Part shown: positions 25,921 to 39,255 of the stretch, one piece after another
How positions within the stretch are numbered: position 1 is the first letter of the stretch
Layout of the letters: every line of letters begins with the position of its first letter
From: Acridotheres tristis
Lineage: Eukaryota > Chordata > Aves > Passeriformes > Sturnidae
Length of the DNA stretch: 64,000 nucleotides
Assembly (NCBI GenBank): GCA_037013685.1
Contig: CM072884.1
Location: forward strand, 9,362,001-9,426,000
Direction of reading: 5' to 3'
Notes under the pieces: generated by a model
Seen by the model: the letters and a program-made list of their open reading frames with translations, nothing else
What the model was told of the DNA's origin: nothing
The model's database searches: none
Made by a program: the position numbers and the translations under genes

Positions 25921-28900
25921 ATGTATGTGTGTGTGTCAGCCAAAAAATCCCTAATTTAGAGCTGCTTTTGTGTTTTAATATTTAATCCACTTGGCAAAAT
26001 CAGGAATAGCATGAATGTTAAGATCTAAATTACCTCCCCTCCCAGAACTAAAATGGTTCCTTTTCCATATTACCTCAATAACTGAAAGAATGTATTTATC
26101 AATTCAGCTAAAGAAGCTTGCTGTAGTTGCTTTCAGTCTATTAGGCATGAAGATAAACCAAATAAAATGTTGTTAAGTCTAGACAGGAGTATCTATTTAG
26201 GTTAAATTACCTTTGAAACTACTTTAAGTTAAATTAACAAACCGTTGCTATATATTTAAAACCACTATGAATCCATATAAACCAACAGGACAAAAGGGAA
26301 AGAAAAGAATCACTATTAGAAAGTCAACTTCTTTGTTACCTTGAGTTAAATTTTCTACAAGTGTTAGTTAATCCTTAAAAAGGTTTAAGATTATTCTATA
26401 ATTGAATTAAGATTCAACTGAGTTTTGCTTATAAACAATTTGTTTTTTGTTTTTTCATTAAAATGAAATAAAAAGCTAAAATGCAGCATCACTACTGAAA
26501 CTCTTGCAGATTTCCTGGGAATGTCACCCACTTAGCTGCAGTAAAAACCCATGAAGAAAACTACTTTTCATATTAAACCACTGTGACAGAATAGATTGAG
26601 ATGAGACTGAGCCCAGAAAAGAACATTAAAAATCCACCTTCTCTGCCTCTTTCAAGAAAAGATGGAAATTATAGAAATTCTCAGTAGGTATTCAAGTGTC
26701 GCCACTTTAACCAGCTCAGCCCTTGGATAAAAAAAATGCACTTTACTGGATCCAAACACAGCCTGGCTTTCAGTACAACAGCAGAATGATTAAGAGTGAG
26801 TCAACACATTATTTACAATACAGAGCTGCAGAGAACCAAGGCTCTGAAAGAGGTGTTGCTAAACATACAAGGATATGGCATTTGTTTCCAACATCTGTTT
26901 TCTTAAAAATGCTCTTGACTTGTCCATAAACTCTTCTAAGGCCCTGACATTGAAGTTCACATGACATTTAAATCACAAGCAACTTTTTTAAAAGTTAACT
27001 TTTCACATAGGAAACACTCATACTCCTTAATTAACTCTTATCCAAGGCAGGTAACACTGATATTTTAGCCAGAATCACCCTTTAATTGCAAGCAATGAAC
27101 TGGAATGTTGTGGGTGTAGACAGGTTATAGCAATGTCATACTACTTCATCTGTGCTCATTACAAGGGTCACTTTTAAAATATATTTCTGTTAAAGCATTT
27201 AAGCAACAATTAATAAGTCAGAAAATAATACAGCAGATAGTTTTATGAGAACTCAGAGGAACATTTTTATCTAAGTGTACACAATTCTGAGATTATTTTG
27301 TTGGTTTTGGCTTATGAAGTGTTTTTAAGAGAATACTTAAACTTACTGTCCACTAAAATAGATGAAAACGAGTCTACAAAACCATCAGAATATAAGATGT
27401 TGCAGTGGACTTGGATGAATGTCAGTATTATCTGTGTTTGGGTTTTTTCTTTGCTTCTTTAAGAAGATGAGTCTCTGTAGCCACTTGCTATAATAAAGGA
27501 GAAGGGACTTAGTGCCTACAAGAATATTCCATACCCAACCTAGTGTGGTAAGAAATGGGCCAAATATGAAGTGGCAGTTTTGGATACATTCTGGTTCCTT
27601 CCCTTGCTCCTTTGCTAGGCTTAAGGCAGTCCCTATACAGTGGATTACAGAGCACCTTTTCTTCCCCCATTCCCCTTCTTTTATAGGAGGCCTGACTAGG
27701 AAAACCACACTCCTCAGCCCTCTGCATTTAAACCAGACCCTTTTAAGAGCTCGAAGGCCGTAGTACTCAACCTCCATTTTTAAGAAAGTTCCCCCTATTT
27801 CCCTCCCCTAAGCTGCTTTAAAAATACTGCCTCTAGAGTGAGCACTGCATGTATGTTAATTCTTTTTCAGGCAGGAAATGAAGCAGATTTAGGCTTAGGG
27901 TTGTAAAATGCAACTCTCTTTCCAAGAGAAGTAAAACAGACAGTCTCATTCACACTTTTGCCCTTTACAAGTCACACAATCTTCAATCACTTATACATCT
28001 TGCACTCATCGCTTCTGTGAAATATAAACAGATGGGTTCTAAATGATTTTTCACAGAAATAGAACTTTCATTCTCAGATGACTACCTGCAATATATCCTT
28101 TAGAATGCTGCTCCTGAGAGTTTAAGAGAAAAAGGGCTCAATATATCTATCCCCACATACTTTTTCTTATTCCAAACCTCCCTTAAAATCAACTGCTTTC
28201 TTTAACTCCACATTAGGCTCTCTCCAATGTCATCTGAACAGTCCCTCCTGTCTGTAACAAGGTTTTTTAAAATTATATCGATATAAACACTCTAAAATAA
28301 GACCACAAATTTTATTGTAGTACATATCGTAGAATACAATATTTTATGCAAAATACTGTGTAAGCTTTTTAATGTTTTCTTAAGTTTTATATTTATCCCA
28401 CTATCTAAACAGTACTTGTAATACAACAATTAAGTGTGGATGTTTTGAATGTAATAATTACTGTAAGATTCGAAAGAAGTGAGGAATATAATAACAGTAA
28501 AGGCTAGAGAGCACACTTTTCATTAGTGCTCTGTTTTTTAGCAGTACACAAGAGGTTATGATTCTTGTAGGTATAATAGACCTGTAGGTATTGCCACAAC
28601 ATAAACAAAGCAACTTAAGGTTAATATAAAATAGAAGATTTATTGCATGTCAGAACCAACAATTTCTTGGCAGAGCACATTCCTGCAACCACTACCAACA
28701 GCAGCCTGAAGAAAAACTCTGATATAATTATTCTGTTGGGTTTCACTTGATATTGGGACATCTTATTTTGGTATCTAAACAATCACATCCATAAATTCTT
28801 GCTAACCCAGACTTGATTTTGTCACCCATGGAAAAGCTGAGACTTCAGTGTTGGCAGTTCTCAGAATATTCCCTGCTTGCCAATAGGCTGAGTAAGAGAC

Positions 28901-31900
28901 AGAGCTGCCCAGCACTGCCACACTAATGACTACAGTCATTAGAGTGACCACCAAGGGATGATTAACAGCAAAAGCATTGGGAAGCAGAAGAAAATTCAAA
29001 GGACTGAATGAAAATGCAAAGATGACTGGGAAGGAGACAAGAAAAGGCCCTATAGTAATACCTGCTGCCATTCTCTGGCATTTGAAAGACTTAACAGGGA
29101 AGTTGATGAATCCATGACATTTATTGGACTCAACAAATGGTAAGCTGTGAATAAGCAGCAGGTGGAAAACTGTGATGAACCAGCACTAAACCTTTGATTA
29201 GATATAGAAATAATTTGCAGTGCATTTCAGAATGTCACTCTTCCCACCTCCCTGTGATACAGTTCATCCATAAAATACTTATTATTACTTTATCTGCTTT
29301 TAATAACCTAAGTCACATTTAGCATTACAGCACCATTTGTGTCTCCATCCCTCAGGCCACACTGGGCACATTTTTATGCTAAGAGACTCCTCTCTGAGTG
29401 CCTTTTTGTACATTCCTGCCTAAGGACAGGGTTTTATCAAGCCCCATGTTAAATTTACTGCCAAATGCAGGTCTCATTCATCCCAGTCTTAGTTGAATTT
29501 CTCTGCCCCGCAGTCTCCAGTTCCTCAGTTCCACATCCTTCCCTGTACTGGACCACTGCAAGCACTTGTGTAACCTGTTTGGAACTGGCCTGGGGAGTAA
29601 TCCAGTTTAAAAGGGATCTGGACAAACTTCTAAATTTGGCTAAACACACACACGCACTTACCCACTACAGAAGATTTTTTTAAACTAGATTAGATCCCTC
29701 ATCTGGAGGAACTCTCTAGCTATACAACTCCTCCTGACAGGAGAAGGGTTGACTGGGGAGACCTGGCAAGGAACAAGGAAGAGACAAGTTGAGACATCTT
29801 TGGCTGTTTATGATGGCTTACATACTTTGGGAAAAATAAGGTTTAAATCTCTTCATACTAAAATATTTTAGAAGATAGAAAATTTTACATATCACTAAGA
29901 TTTTCAAAATTAGCACAATTGCACCAGCGTGGCTCACCCCAGTGACTATGAGATTCTAACTTCCATCTGTCTCCTAACATCCATCTAATATCCTAAATCC
30001 TCCCTGTCAGAACTAATCTCACTTGTTATTATTATTTTAATCAATATGTTAAGATTTTTGAGGCAAATTCTAATAGTGGCTCCATAATAGGAGTACATTT
30101 GGTATGAGGGCATGGAATTATGAAGCAAGACATAGATAACATTTACACAACATTAGTGCTGAACCAGTAACAACTCATTAAATTTATACCATCTGCCTCC
30201 CCCCAAACAGCATAGACCTCTCATCTTAGACTCTGAATACAGATCTAGTAATAATAAAGGCTAAACCATAGCCTTGAGGCAGCTCATATACAAACACTCA
30301 GGAATAATGCACTTAGTGTGTCATCCTCCTGGAGAATGCTTCAAAAGTCTGGGAAAGTTTTCCACGTGAAGTGGAAAACATCCTCCCTTAAAGCATTCTG
30401 CAGCACAGTGTAGCACAGTGTCAAAATTGCAGCAAAGGGAGGGAGAACAGATTGTGGAATAAAAAAGACACATGGCAGAGTTATTCCAAGTGCTAGATGG
30501 GTTCAGTGAAAGTGGCTGCGAGTTCCACAAATCTCAGGGTTAATACCTTACTAGGAACTTTGTTGAGACCCATAGGGTTCATGCTCCATGTCCAGCTCCT
30601 CCAAGTCTTTCACACATGGAACTCAGAACCAAGGCATCAGCATCTACATCTCGATAAAGCACTAACTGCTGACAAAATTTATCAAAAAAAAAAAGAGCAA
30701 ATGGCGATAACTAATGATATTCATAAACAAAGTACATCTCCACCAGTCTGAAAAACTGTAACAGCTGTGTATGGGTAAGCTGCAGATAGACCTGACAAGA
30801 TGGTTAGAAAGCAGGAGGGGGATGTGTGTATAAGAACAGGCAAGAAAAGTTACTTAGCAGTAAGAAGTAAAGTGTGTGAACCAGCCCTGTGAGCACAGAG
30901 GTGCAAAAAGAGAGGAAAAAGCAAATTCATAGTCAAGGAAACTGTTAAAATTCTGGGAAATTCTCCATACCTGAAATGATATGCTCTGATCAAAGAACCC
31001 TGAATTACAGCCCCTTCATCATTTCACCTGAATGTCTTATACTTGGCATTATAACTTCCGTACATTTCTAGCTGTGCATGTAGCACAAAATTATGGAAGA
31101 TACTGTTTCCCACGGGTTCCAATGAATTAAAATTTAGAGTTACTGTGGAGAGAACAGTATATACCTTCCTAATAGGTTATTGCACAGATTTGTATCAGGG
31201 GCAATAAAAAAAAAGTCAAGACTGGTAAAAATAAAATATAAATTAAAAATCTTCGTGCTAGCACCGTAAAAAGAGCAGAACAAAGGTTAAAAATAATGGC
31301 CTATATTGATGCTGAAGGATGTTATTCCCAACAATACAGTTGCAGGATATGATGTTTATGTCAAGACCAAAGAGCTGTCCTGTTAGTGTCAGCCAAGAGG
31401 AACTTTCATCCCTTGTCTCCTGTGTCTTGCACAAGTGATCTGAATCTGACCACGTAGAAACATCTTCATCTGAGTACATATCTTTCAAGTGTGAGTGCAT
31501 ACAAAAAGCTTACTTCAACATTTGATAAGTAAATATCACCTTCCCCTTCCATAAGATCTTGCACTGACGTTAACTACACTATTTTTCCTACGTTATCTTA
31601 ATTTGAATTTTTGCATTTGAAACCACATGTGAAAGTAAATAGATCTCCACAGCATCCTAAATCAGATCCCTAAAGGGATCTCTATATTAGCATACCTCCC
31701 TTCCAAGACTCTAATTACTGTGAGACCAGACTTTTCATTTGTATAAACATGATGTATTCAAACCTTAGAACATGATATTAATAATGTTAAGATCCATAAA
31801 AAAGCAGCTGACACTGATAGAAATAACAGTAAAAACCATGACAGAAAAGACATTTGGACAAAAATCTTCGAACTCTGGCTTGCAGTGAAGTTCTTGTTCC

Positions 31901-32784
31901 CACTAAAACTGCTGATATTACTGACTTCCACTATTTTTGGATATGTAAGTCCATCAGATCTGGCAAGCCCATGACAGGCTATATAGCCCAAACTGGGAGT
32001 CCCATCAGAACAAGCAGAGAAGGTTCAGGATCCAGAACAGTCAGCTGTTGCTAACCAGCAAGTACACTGCACTCCAGTAAGCTCCTTAGCCTTTCTGAAG
32101 CCACCATAGTCATGGCAGGAATCTTGTGTTCCTTTCCAGAAGTTGTGCTTTCTTGCTTTCTCTCATTTTATTTTTTAAGAATCTAATTTTATTTATTTAT
32201 TTGCAGAAAATACCCTGGCAGCATTTGCTGCTTTATTTTAAGGATAAAATCCACCAAGTACAAATAGATGTAACAGTTGGAGCAGCATTGTTGTCTTGCG
32301 AGGTACACATGCCTCAATGGTCTTAAAATTCTAATTTTAATCCCAATAAAGACTCAGTCACTTGAAAGTGCCATTTGGAATTTAAATATACAAAATAGTC
32401 ATATAAAATAATTTTTAGTGCTTGAAATACCCATCATATGGGACAGAAAAATAATCTGGATATTCCTCAACGAGACATAATTTGGAAAGCCAGTCAAGCA
32501 GAAATCTCCTCTGTGGTCAACATCCCTCCTCCTGAAATATTAATCTATTCCCTACTGAGACAGGCAGACAATATCCTGGTAGGCAACATGCTAACGCCAG
32601 CAATTAAGAGTGACTTTACTTAAAACAATCAAACTCTTAAGCAGAGATAATTTTATTCATACAGAGTTTATTCTGGTGCAATCTACTCCATATATTTTAT
32701 TTTACACACTTTCACTATTTAGTTTACTGAATGAGACAGCAACATGAGGCTGTGAGGTTCTTCAGATACCAATGATTGATAGGT
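25921..32784. other. non-coding AT-rich sequence, no gene seen
   Basis: No supported gene across nearly 7 kb. The longest open frame (130 codons, minus strand, 27777 to 27385) has no domain I recognise and overlaps open frames on the other strand. An A(10) run lies near 30686-30695. No repeat family could be assigned with confidence. Confidence 0.6.
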
Positions 32785-32845
32785 CTGGAATCCAGGAAAA
32801 GTGATCTTAGTGGTCTTTTCCAACCTAAGAAATTCTGTGATTCCC
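32785..32845 (+). mobile_element. CR1 LINE, 3' end fragment (old)
   Basis: The block 'gtgatcttagtggtcttttccaacc' type sequence followed by 'aaattctgtgattcc' matches the sense-strand CR1 3' end (normally gatcttagaggtc, ttttccaacc, then the ATTCTATG-type terminal repeats). It is more diverged than the copy at 25.9 kb and may belong to another CR1 subfamily. Sequence from about 32735 may be part of the same copy. Confidence 0.7.
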
Positions 32846-33024
32846 CAGGTCCACAAGAGCTAACTCTGGGGTCACAGGCATGAACCTATAGAAATTACCT
32901 TGGTCTCTTCTCCCAGAGAGGCTGCACACTATCCATAAGGGTGTACATTAACTGTATGCACACTATAACTCAAAAAAAGCAGTTAATATTTAGTGTCCAT
33001 GTGATGCTGGGAAAAGTTAATGTC

Positions 33025-33125
33025 TTCATCTTACCGATTGGTTACTGAAGCACAAAAAGGGTACAGAAGCCTTAGTCAAGGTCAGGGGAATAGCCAGGGA
33101 ACTGGAATTGTGGCCATCTCAAATT
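33025..33125 (-). mobile_element. ancient MIR-like SINE remnant
   Basis: The order of words 'cttcatctta', 'actgaagcacaaaaagg', 'agtcaaggtca', 'ggaactggaat' follows the complementary strand of MIR-type CORE-SINEs, whose consensus has 'cattttacagatgagg', 'aactgaggcacagagagg', 'cttgcccaaggtca', then 'gctgggattcgaaccc'. Divergence is high, as expected for an element active in the amniote ancestor. An L2/L3-type LINE end with a similar word order is an alternative. Confidence 0.5.
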
Positions 33126-34789
33126 CAGATCTAGCCAGAGTGTGACAACACAGACCTTGATGAAGACACTGAGAAAACCTAAGCCTTTGCAGATTTAGAA
33201 AGTGTTTATTCACACCCTGATGTTCCCAACAGGCCTGCGCTGAGCATCAGACACAGGAAAAAAATAACCTATGCTTGTTTACATGATTTTAATTAAAATA
33301 AATGCAACAAATGTTCCTCTTTTGACTTAGTCTCTCCAGCAAATCACTTATAATAGCTCAGATCACCTTTTTAAACATTCTAAACATTATTTTCAAAGAA
33401 ACCGTGAACAGGGATAGAAAAAAAATCCACAGAACAAATGTATACAGACACATTGCTGTAATCAGGTTGTTGTGCCATTAGCTACCCTTGTTAAAATGTT
33501 AATGAGTAGCTTGCCATAGGCTTGCTGAATTGCAGTTTATTTCTGAACAGGTCAGCATTTTACAGTCCCTACCCCTCTGACCCTGTTTTAAAGTACTTTG
33601 TTCAATAGTTAAAACTCCCTTAATGAATGCTGCTTCTTTCAAGTGAAATAGGATCACAGAGCATGCTGCACAAGGGCACATTTGAAAATGTCACCACTGG
33701 AAACAAAACAAATGGGGTTTTATTAACTGGGTATTAAAATTAAGATGTTAAGGATCAGTTTATTCACACTCTCACACAAAGATATCAAAAGTAGCCATAT
33801 CCCAAATGCCCAATTAGTTTTAAGATTTCAACGATTAACCTTTAGAGAGAATTCCCTCTATAACAGAGTTTGGAAATATGTCTTATTTTGCAACCAAGTG
33901 TTACTAGAAAGATATTCCCATGCCCCTGCTCGCACTCTCCCCACAGCATTTAAGGGTAGTAAGTTCCAGATGTGGCCTTGAATGTTATTGAGGTACACAG
34001 TGAGAGGTGCATCTGAATAACAAAATTATGATAATACAATTTGATTATAGTGGGGAGAAATAAAAATAATACTGAAATAAAATTATCTGGGCAGCTCTAA
34101 CTGGGAGCTACCATGATTTGGTAGCATATGCTTATAAAACAACTTTAAAAAGTAAAAAATCGTGTTAAACTGGTCAGTATTTCTCAGTGTGTTTTCTTTG
34201 CAGGTAATTTCTTTTCTTCAAGGTCCATTCCTGCTGTTATTTATTTTTGTTGCAGTGTTTCACAATGGGTTGCATCCTCGCATGAATACAATCTGCTCCC
34301 ATTCAACCTGTACATCTTTCTCAGTCTGAGAAGACACTGAAGGAGCCAAAAACATCTTCCAAAAGAGAAATACTTCTAAAATCAAGTGTATGCATTAACA
34401 GCACACACCTCAGCCTTTTCTTTTTCTGCTAATATTGCATAGAGTAAGGACAAGCCACAAATTTTCATGGATCCCATTCAAACAAGCCTACAGTTATTTT
34501 TTAATTCTTCTCTAAGAAGAAAACTCAAAAATATTAAGCATAGGTTACTTCCCATCACCCACATTATCTTATAAGCTACCTCTTTCATATATATGTGCAT
34601 ATATATTCAGAGGTACAGGTTTACACATAGAAACAGAATGTTAACTTATTTTTTCCTTCTTTCCTATATTTCAATCTTCTAAATTTTCTTTTGTTCTCAA
34701 TGCAAATGGTCATTGGTTCATCTTCTTTCACCCAGGACGGTTATGTCACATCACTTGACTAATATGCATGCATTTGCCACTAAAAGACA
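33126..34789. other. non-coding AT-rich sequence, no gene seen
   Basis: Nothing identifiable beyond ordinary AT-rich sequence and a small TATATG-type stretch near 34588-34606. Confidence 0.65.
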
Positions 34790-35170
34790 TTTTAACTGAG
34801 AGCTGTCACATCCGTCATCTCCACTCGGGCTGGTTAAAATTTTTATCTGCCTTCTTGAATTAATTTCAGCTTGCCTGAGCCCAGCAGGGGACTTTAGAGT
34901 GGTTTAGTTAAATTCTTCATTTTGAAAAAGCATTTTAGAGTCCTTCTATTTAGATTTCCCTCTTGCATCTAATTTTTGTTTCACATTACTGAAACAATGA
35001 GGTAATTATACATCCAGTGAAGGGGGAGAAAAAAAAAAAGCAGACAGATGAGAGAGAGAAAAGAAATTATCCAATTTTGACATTTTCCTGGAAAAGCATT
35101 TTCCTCTTGCTTTTCTGCTTTTTATGTGGTTCCCTGTTATTTCACAAATTATCTGTAACCATAGTTAGAA
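34790..35170. promoter_or_regulatory. candidate conserved non-coding element
   Basis: Mixed-composition sequence with several homeodomain-type cores (gaattaattt, near 34857; ggtaattata, near 35001), two CpGs (near 34813 and 34826) and no coding frame. It ends against an A-rich simple stretch (35030-35039). The judgement rests on texture only. Confidence 0.22.
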
Positions 35171-38100
35171 GTGATTAAGCTAAAAAGAAAATATGCAAAA
35201 TGTAAAGAAAAAAAGATTCAGAGAAGAGAACACTAATTGACAGCCAAAACAGGAGAATGGAAAAGATAAACTAGAAATGAAATATTCTGTCATCAAAATA
35301 TTTTATACAGCTCATGTCTGTGACAAAGCTGGATGTAACCAAACCAGTAATCTATTCTTAAAGCATTACTTCCAAAGTATGTTTTTCAGGCAGCAAGGAC
35401 ATGTGTGAGTAGGTAAGGAGGTTCAAGCTCTGAATTGAATGAGAGGGATGTTAAGAAACTGAGTAATGTTAGTAACGGACCTAAATCTATTGAGAGATGT
35501 AGAAAACAACAGGAACCTGTGGGAATACATCCCCATGACTGGTACTGGACTCTCGACAAATATGCTGGTGATCATCAATGCATTGCTATATGTCTTGCAC
35601 ATATTCATAAACGCTAAAAATCTCACAGGAAAAGTCATCCACCATGGCACAATGGGCAACCTCTTTTATGTTGACATTAGTATTTGTTACATGTTTGTAA
35701 GACCTGTATAATTCATAGGACTCCCAAACACCTTATTTGCATCTTTGGCTTCTTTATGATCTTATGCTCTTGGGCTAACAAACCTGCATATATAATGTAG
35801 CTAAACAGGTGAAATCCGTCTACAAATACAGATGAGATAGTTTAAACAACTTTCCAAAATAAAACTGACACACAAATTTCAAGTGCCAAAGAGAGGGAAG
35901 TGAGCTTACTATCATTTAAAAATCTTGAAGGAAAACCCCAAAACATACAGAATTCATTAATCAGCACCAATAGAAGAGTCCCATGGGAATTATTTTATTC
36001 CTTAACTTGAAATTCCCATCTGTAGCTGCTGAAGTTGAAATTTCCTTTGTAATTTTACATCTAAGGTAGAGGAACAGATAAGACAGGGATATAGTGACTC
36101 CATTACTCTGAAGCTTACTGAACTTAATTCTGCTCAGAATAGTAGAAACTCATGGATGTCCTCACAGTCAAACTATCAGCAACAGGTCCCAGGTCTTTGC
36201 AGCCCTGGCAGGGGTGCCCCAGAGCACAAACCCATGACTCTCTGAGGCATATGTTCAGAAAAGCTGCAGAGAAGGCAAAAGCTACCTCTTGAAATTTTAA
36301 ACCTGACAGAATTTAAACAGGGTATAAACTCCCAAAGGCAAGTACGTGGTTTTGTACATAGTGGTTCCACTGGGAAGGAGTCACAATACGGGTAAATTCC
36401 CATTACTCCCCTGGAATTCAAAAGGGGTTCTATACCCATGCCTTTGAGTTACTGCATTGCTGTTCCTTAGGTACACAATCTATCTGATCAAAACAGTGTC
36501 AAAGAAAAAAAAAAAATCTACTGAAAGGCAGCTCATTACAATACATGGGTTAACATGAGGAATAAAGAATATTTCTAGTAAAGGCTGATTGAAAAAAAAA
36601 CATCTAAATATGTTTGTGCTCAAGAAAGACAGGCAGTTAAAAAAAATCTTAATATTTTTAAGCTTAGTGGCCTTAAAACTTACCAGTCTAACCATCTGAA
36701 AACTTTACAGCTATTATTATAAATTCTTATTTAAATGGCAGTAAAACTCGTTGCTGACAGAAAATTAGTCATGCAAGGGCCTGCAGATGTACATCCTTCT
36801 GCCCAAGCACTGAAACTCTGATGCAAAGTCCAAAAGTTTTCATTTGTTCTGGCTGTGTGGGGCAGAGAGACACAACAGCTCCAAGACTTGTGCAACACAA
36901 GAGGTGGCGCCTTCCCAGAATTTATTACATGTATTCAATTGCAAATGCTGGTCTACTTACTACAGGACTGACCATGTTTTATCTACCATAGATGAATGTG
37001 CAAAATAGACCTCAGGAATGTGTCTTGTTCTTTCTTTTTATTTCCCCTTTTGTCAGATTGTCAACAGCTGTATGGGACAACAGACTAGAGGTGAAACTTT
37101 GGAAGAAGCTCATTAGAAGCACTGGCTCATTTGTACCAGGAGAAAAGCACAGAACTTCTCTGATACAGTAATGAATTATATAAAATAAATCCGCTGTAAT
37201 ATGTTAAAATACTTACTGAAATTACATTTCATAGCATGAAAATTTTACCTTATGGAAAGGTTTTACAGGAACACTTGAAGCACAATATGAATTTAATAAC
37301 AGGAGTTCATTTTTAAAATCTCATTTAAGACCCTTCTCCACATAAAAGAAGCCAGCATTCTTATTGCAGAGGAACATAAAACTTTCCACCATCTTAAATT
37401 TTTGTTGGTTTTCATCAAGATGTAAAGATAGCCCTAAAAAAGGAGAGGGAGAAAGGAGAGATCAGTGTAACACTTGTAATTAGGTGTGTATTTGGCAGAC
37501 ATTTCCATTGACAAGGCAAGAAAGATTTATAGTAGTTATAAGTTCACAAAACTTGCCAACCTATTTCATTAACTCTCCTGTAATTCTGTGTATGAAAGCA
37601 TCTGTTGAGTTGCAATATTGCAAGATTTTCCTTGGATACTTTGATAATCCAAACCTCATTTTCAAATGCAACAATCACACAGGGTCCATGTTCTCAAATC
37701 TCCTATCTCCTTCTGAAGGACTACATATAAAAGACCCAAGCCTTGGGAATTTAAAACCAGTTGGAATTAAGAAAGCTTATATATCAATACAAAATGCATC
37801 ATTTGGGAACCAAAATTGTTCAGGCATTTTCAGAATGGCAGCAAAGATTCCTTGACATATCCATACAGTATAAGGCTAGACATTGGTTAATTCAGCTAAT
37901 ATCGAGTTATTAGGGAGTCTTATCCCACAGCACTTTGTTATTTAGCTCTAGAATGGGGATTACATTCCTATCCCTTGCAAAGAATCACCCTTAATAAAGC
38001 CACATCATGATTAAGAATACCCAAATTAGACATTATCTATATAGAGTGCTTTGAGGCAAAGTGTGATTTCCAAAGCACAGCCCCAAGCAAGAAGGAAAGA

Positions 38101-38649
38101 AACACATGGAAGAACCAAAAAAAACTGGACATGAGTGAAGATATTTGATATCTCTGAGACTAGAGGACAAAAATCAATTTTCTCTGGGCAGGTACAAACA
38201 AGAAATCAAGAATGTGGCCCTGCATCTACTTTTATTGGGTTAACCTGGAGTAAGCTTCTCCTGTACCTTACTCAAAACACTGAAAAGACAAGAAATATAC
38301 AGTAGCATGTGGAATCTATTTTCCTATGCTTCTTCTCCCACACAGTCATATTGGAGATTCAATATGAGAAATGTCTATCAAAAAAATTAAAAATACTTTG
38401 ATGGACAAGGTTAAATGTGGTTCCTATGCATAGTAGGGAAAAATCAGAGGACGCTTCTCTGTAACAATTGTAAACATATGCCTACAAGACCCAGCAGACT
38501 GGATAGATTAGATTTGTTAGCTGATACCAGGGTGGATTCTGTCATCCTTACTTATGCTGAATAGCACTTATATCAGCTTTTATTCTAAGTAAGGTTCTGT
38601 TCAAGAAAAGTACAGATTCCCCCCACAGCCCACAAAGGAGGCAATCTTT
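35171..38649. other. non-coding AT-rich sequence, no gene seen
   Basis: No supported gene. Between 35423 and 35711 two plus-strand frames and one minus-strand frame are open together, but no product is recognisable. An unassigned GC-richer patch lies at 36170-36440. A T/A-rich simple stretch lies at 36505-36517. Confidence 0.6.
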
Positions 38650-39255
38650 TTGCATCAAAGATCAAAGCCAAGAATAAAAACAAATAGAAAAATGTCTTTC
38701 ACGAGCCACGATCAACTGTCCACATCTGTGAAAATTCCCAATCTGATAAAACACTGGTGGACTCTGCCAACACCAGCTCTGCCTCCACAGCATCACTGTG
38801 CCTTGGCTCCTCCGAAGCAGCCTAATGAAAAGCGCCTGGCGGTGACTTCTCTCCCTGCCTCCCTTCCCTCCCCCTTTTCCTTGCCTCTCTGTCAGCTCTT
38901 TGGATTCAAACGGGCCCAGCTCATGCATAAGCAAACAGGTGCAAGGCAGGGCTCTGCCAAAAGCCCAGGCAAGCACGAGGTACACGTGTAGCTCGCTGAT
39001 TGTGGCATGCTACTGATAGAAGGCGACAAGGCCAGACAATAGGTGGGGTCAGTAGGTGGCTCTTTGATTTCCCTGGCTCTCCACACAGCAGCAGCATGGG
39101 AGTTTGCCTGTGGGAGACGAACATTGCCTTTCCATGGAAAACATGAGAGCACTGGGGATACAGAACCAACAAGCGTCTGGAACGGCGAACTTTGTTTCAT
39201 ATCAGGAAAATTGTTAATGCAAATCAAGATGCACTCACTCGTCAGCCTCATCTGC
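38650..39255. promoter_or_regulatory. CpG-enriched candidate regulatory element
   Basis: By eye this 600-bp block has about 16 CpGs (for example near 38702, 38708, 38813, 38833, 38840, 38910, 38976, 38991, 39023, 39118, 39173, 39183, 39240), far above the window background, with mixed composition and a POU octamer (ATGCAAAT, 39217-39224). It is too CpG-poor and too small for a classic CpG-island promoter. Frames on both strands are open for 80-119 codons without recognisable products. Most likely it is a constrained regulatory element or a non-coding RNA exon; a diverged coding exon cannot be excluded. Confidence 0.4.

Noticed and set aside
28802..29071. Minus-strand frame that looks like a membrane protein
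   Set aside because: The hydrophobic residues follow from T-rich DNA read on this strand; no family match and no flanking exon signals.
35423..35711. Region open in two plus-strand frames and one minus-strand frame
   Set aside because: No recognisable peptide in any frame; frames open on both strands argue against selection on one of them.
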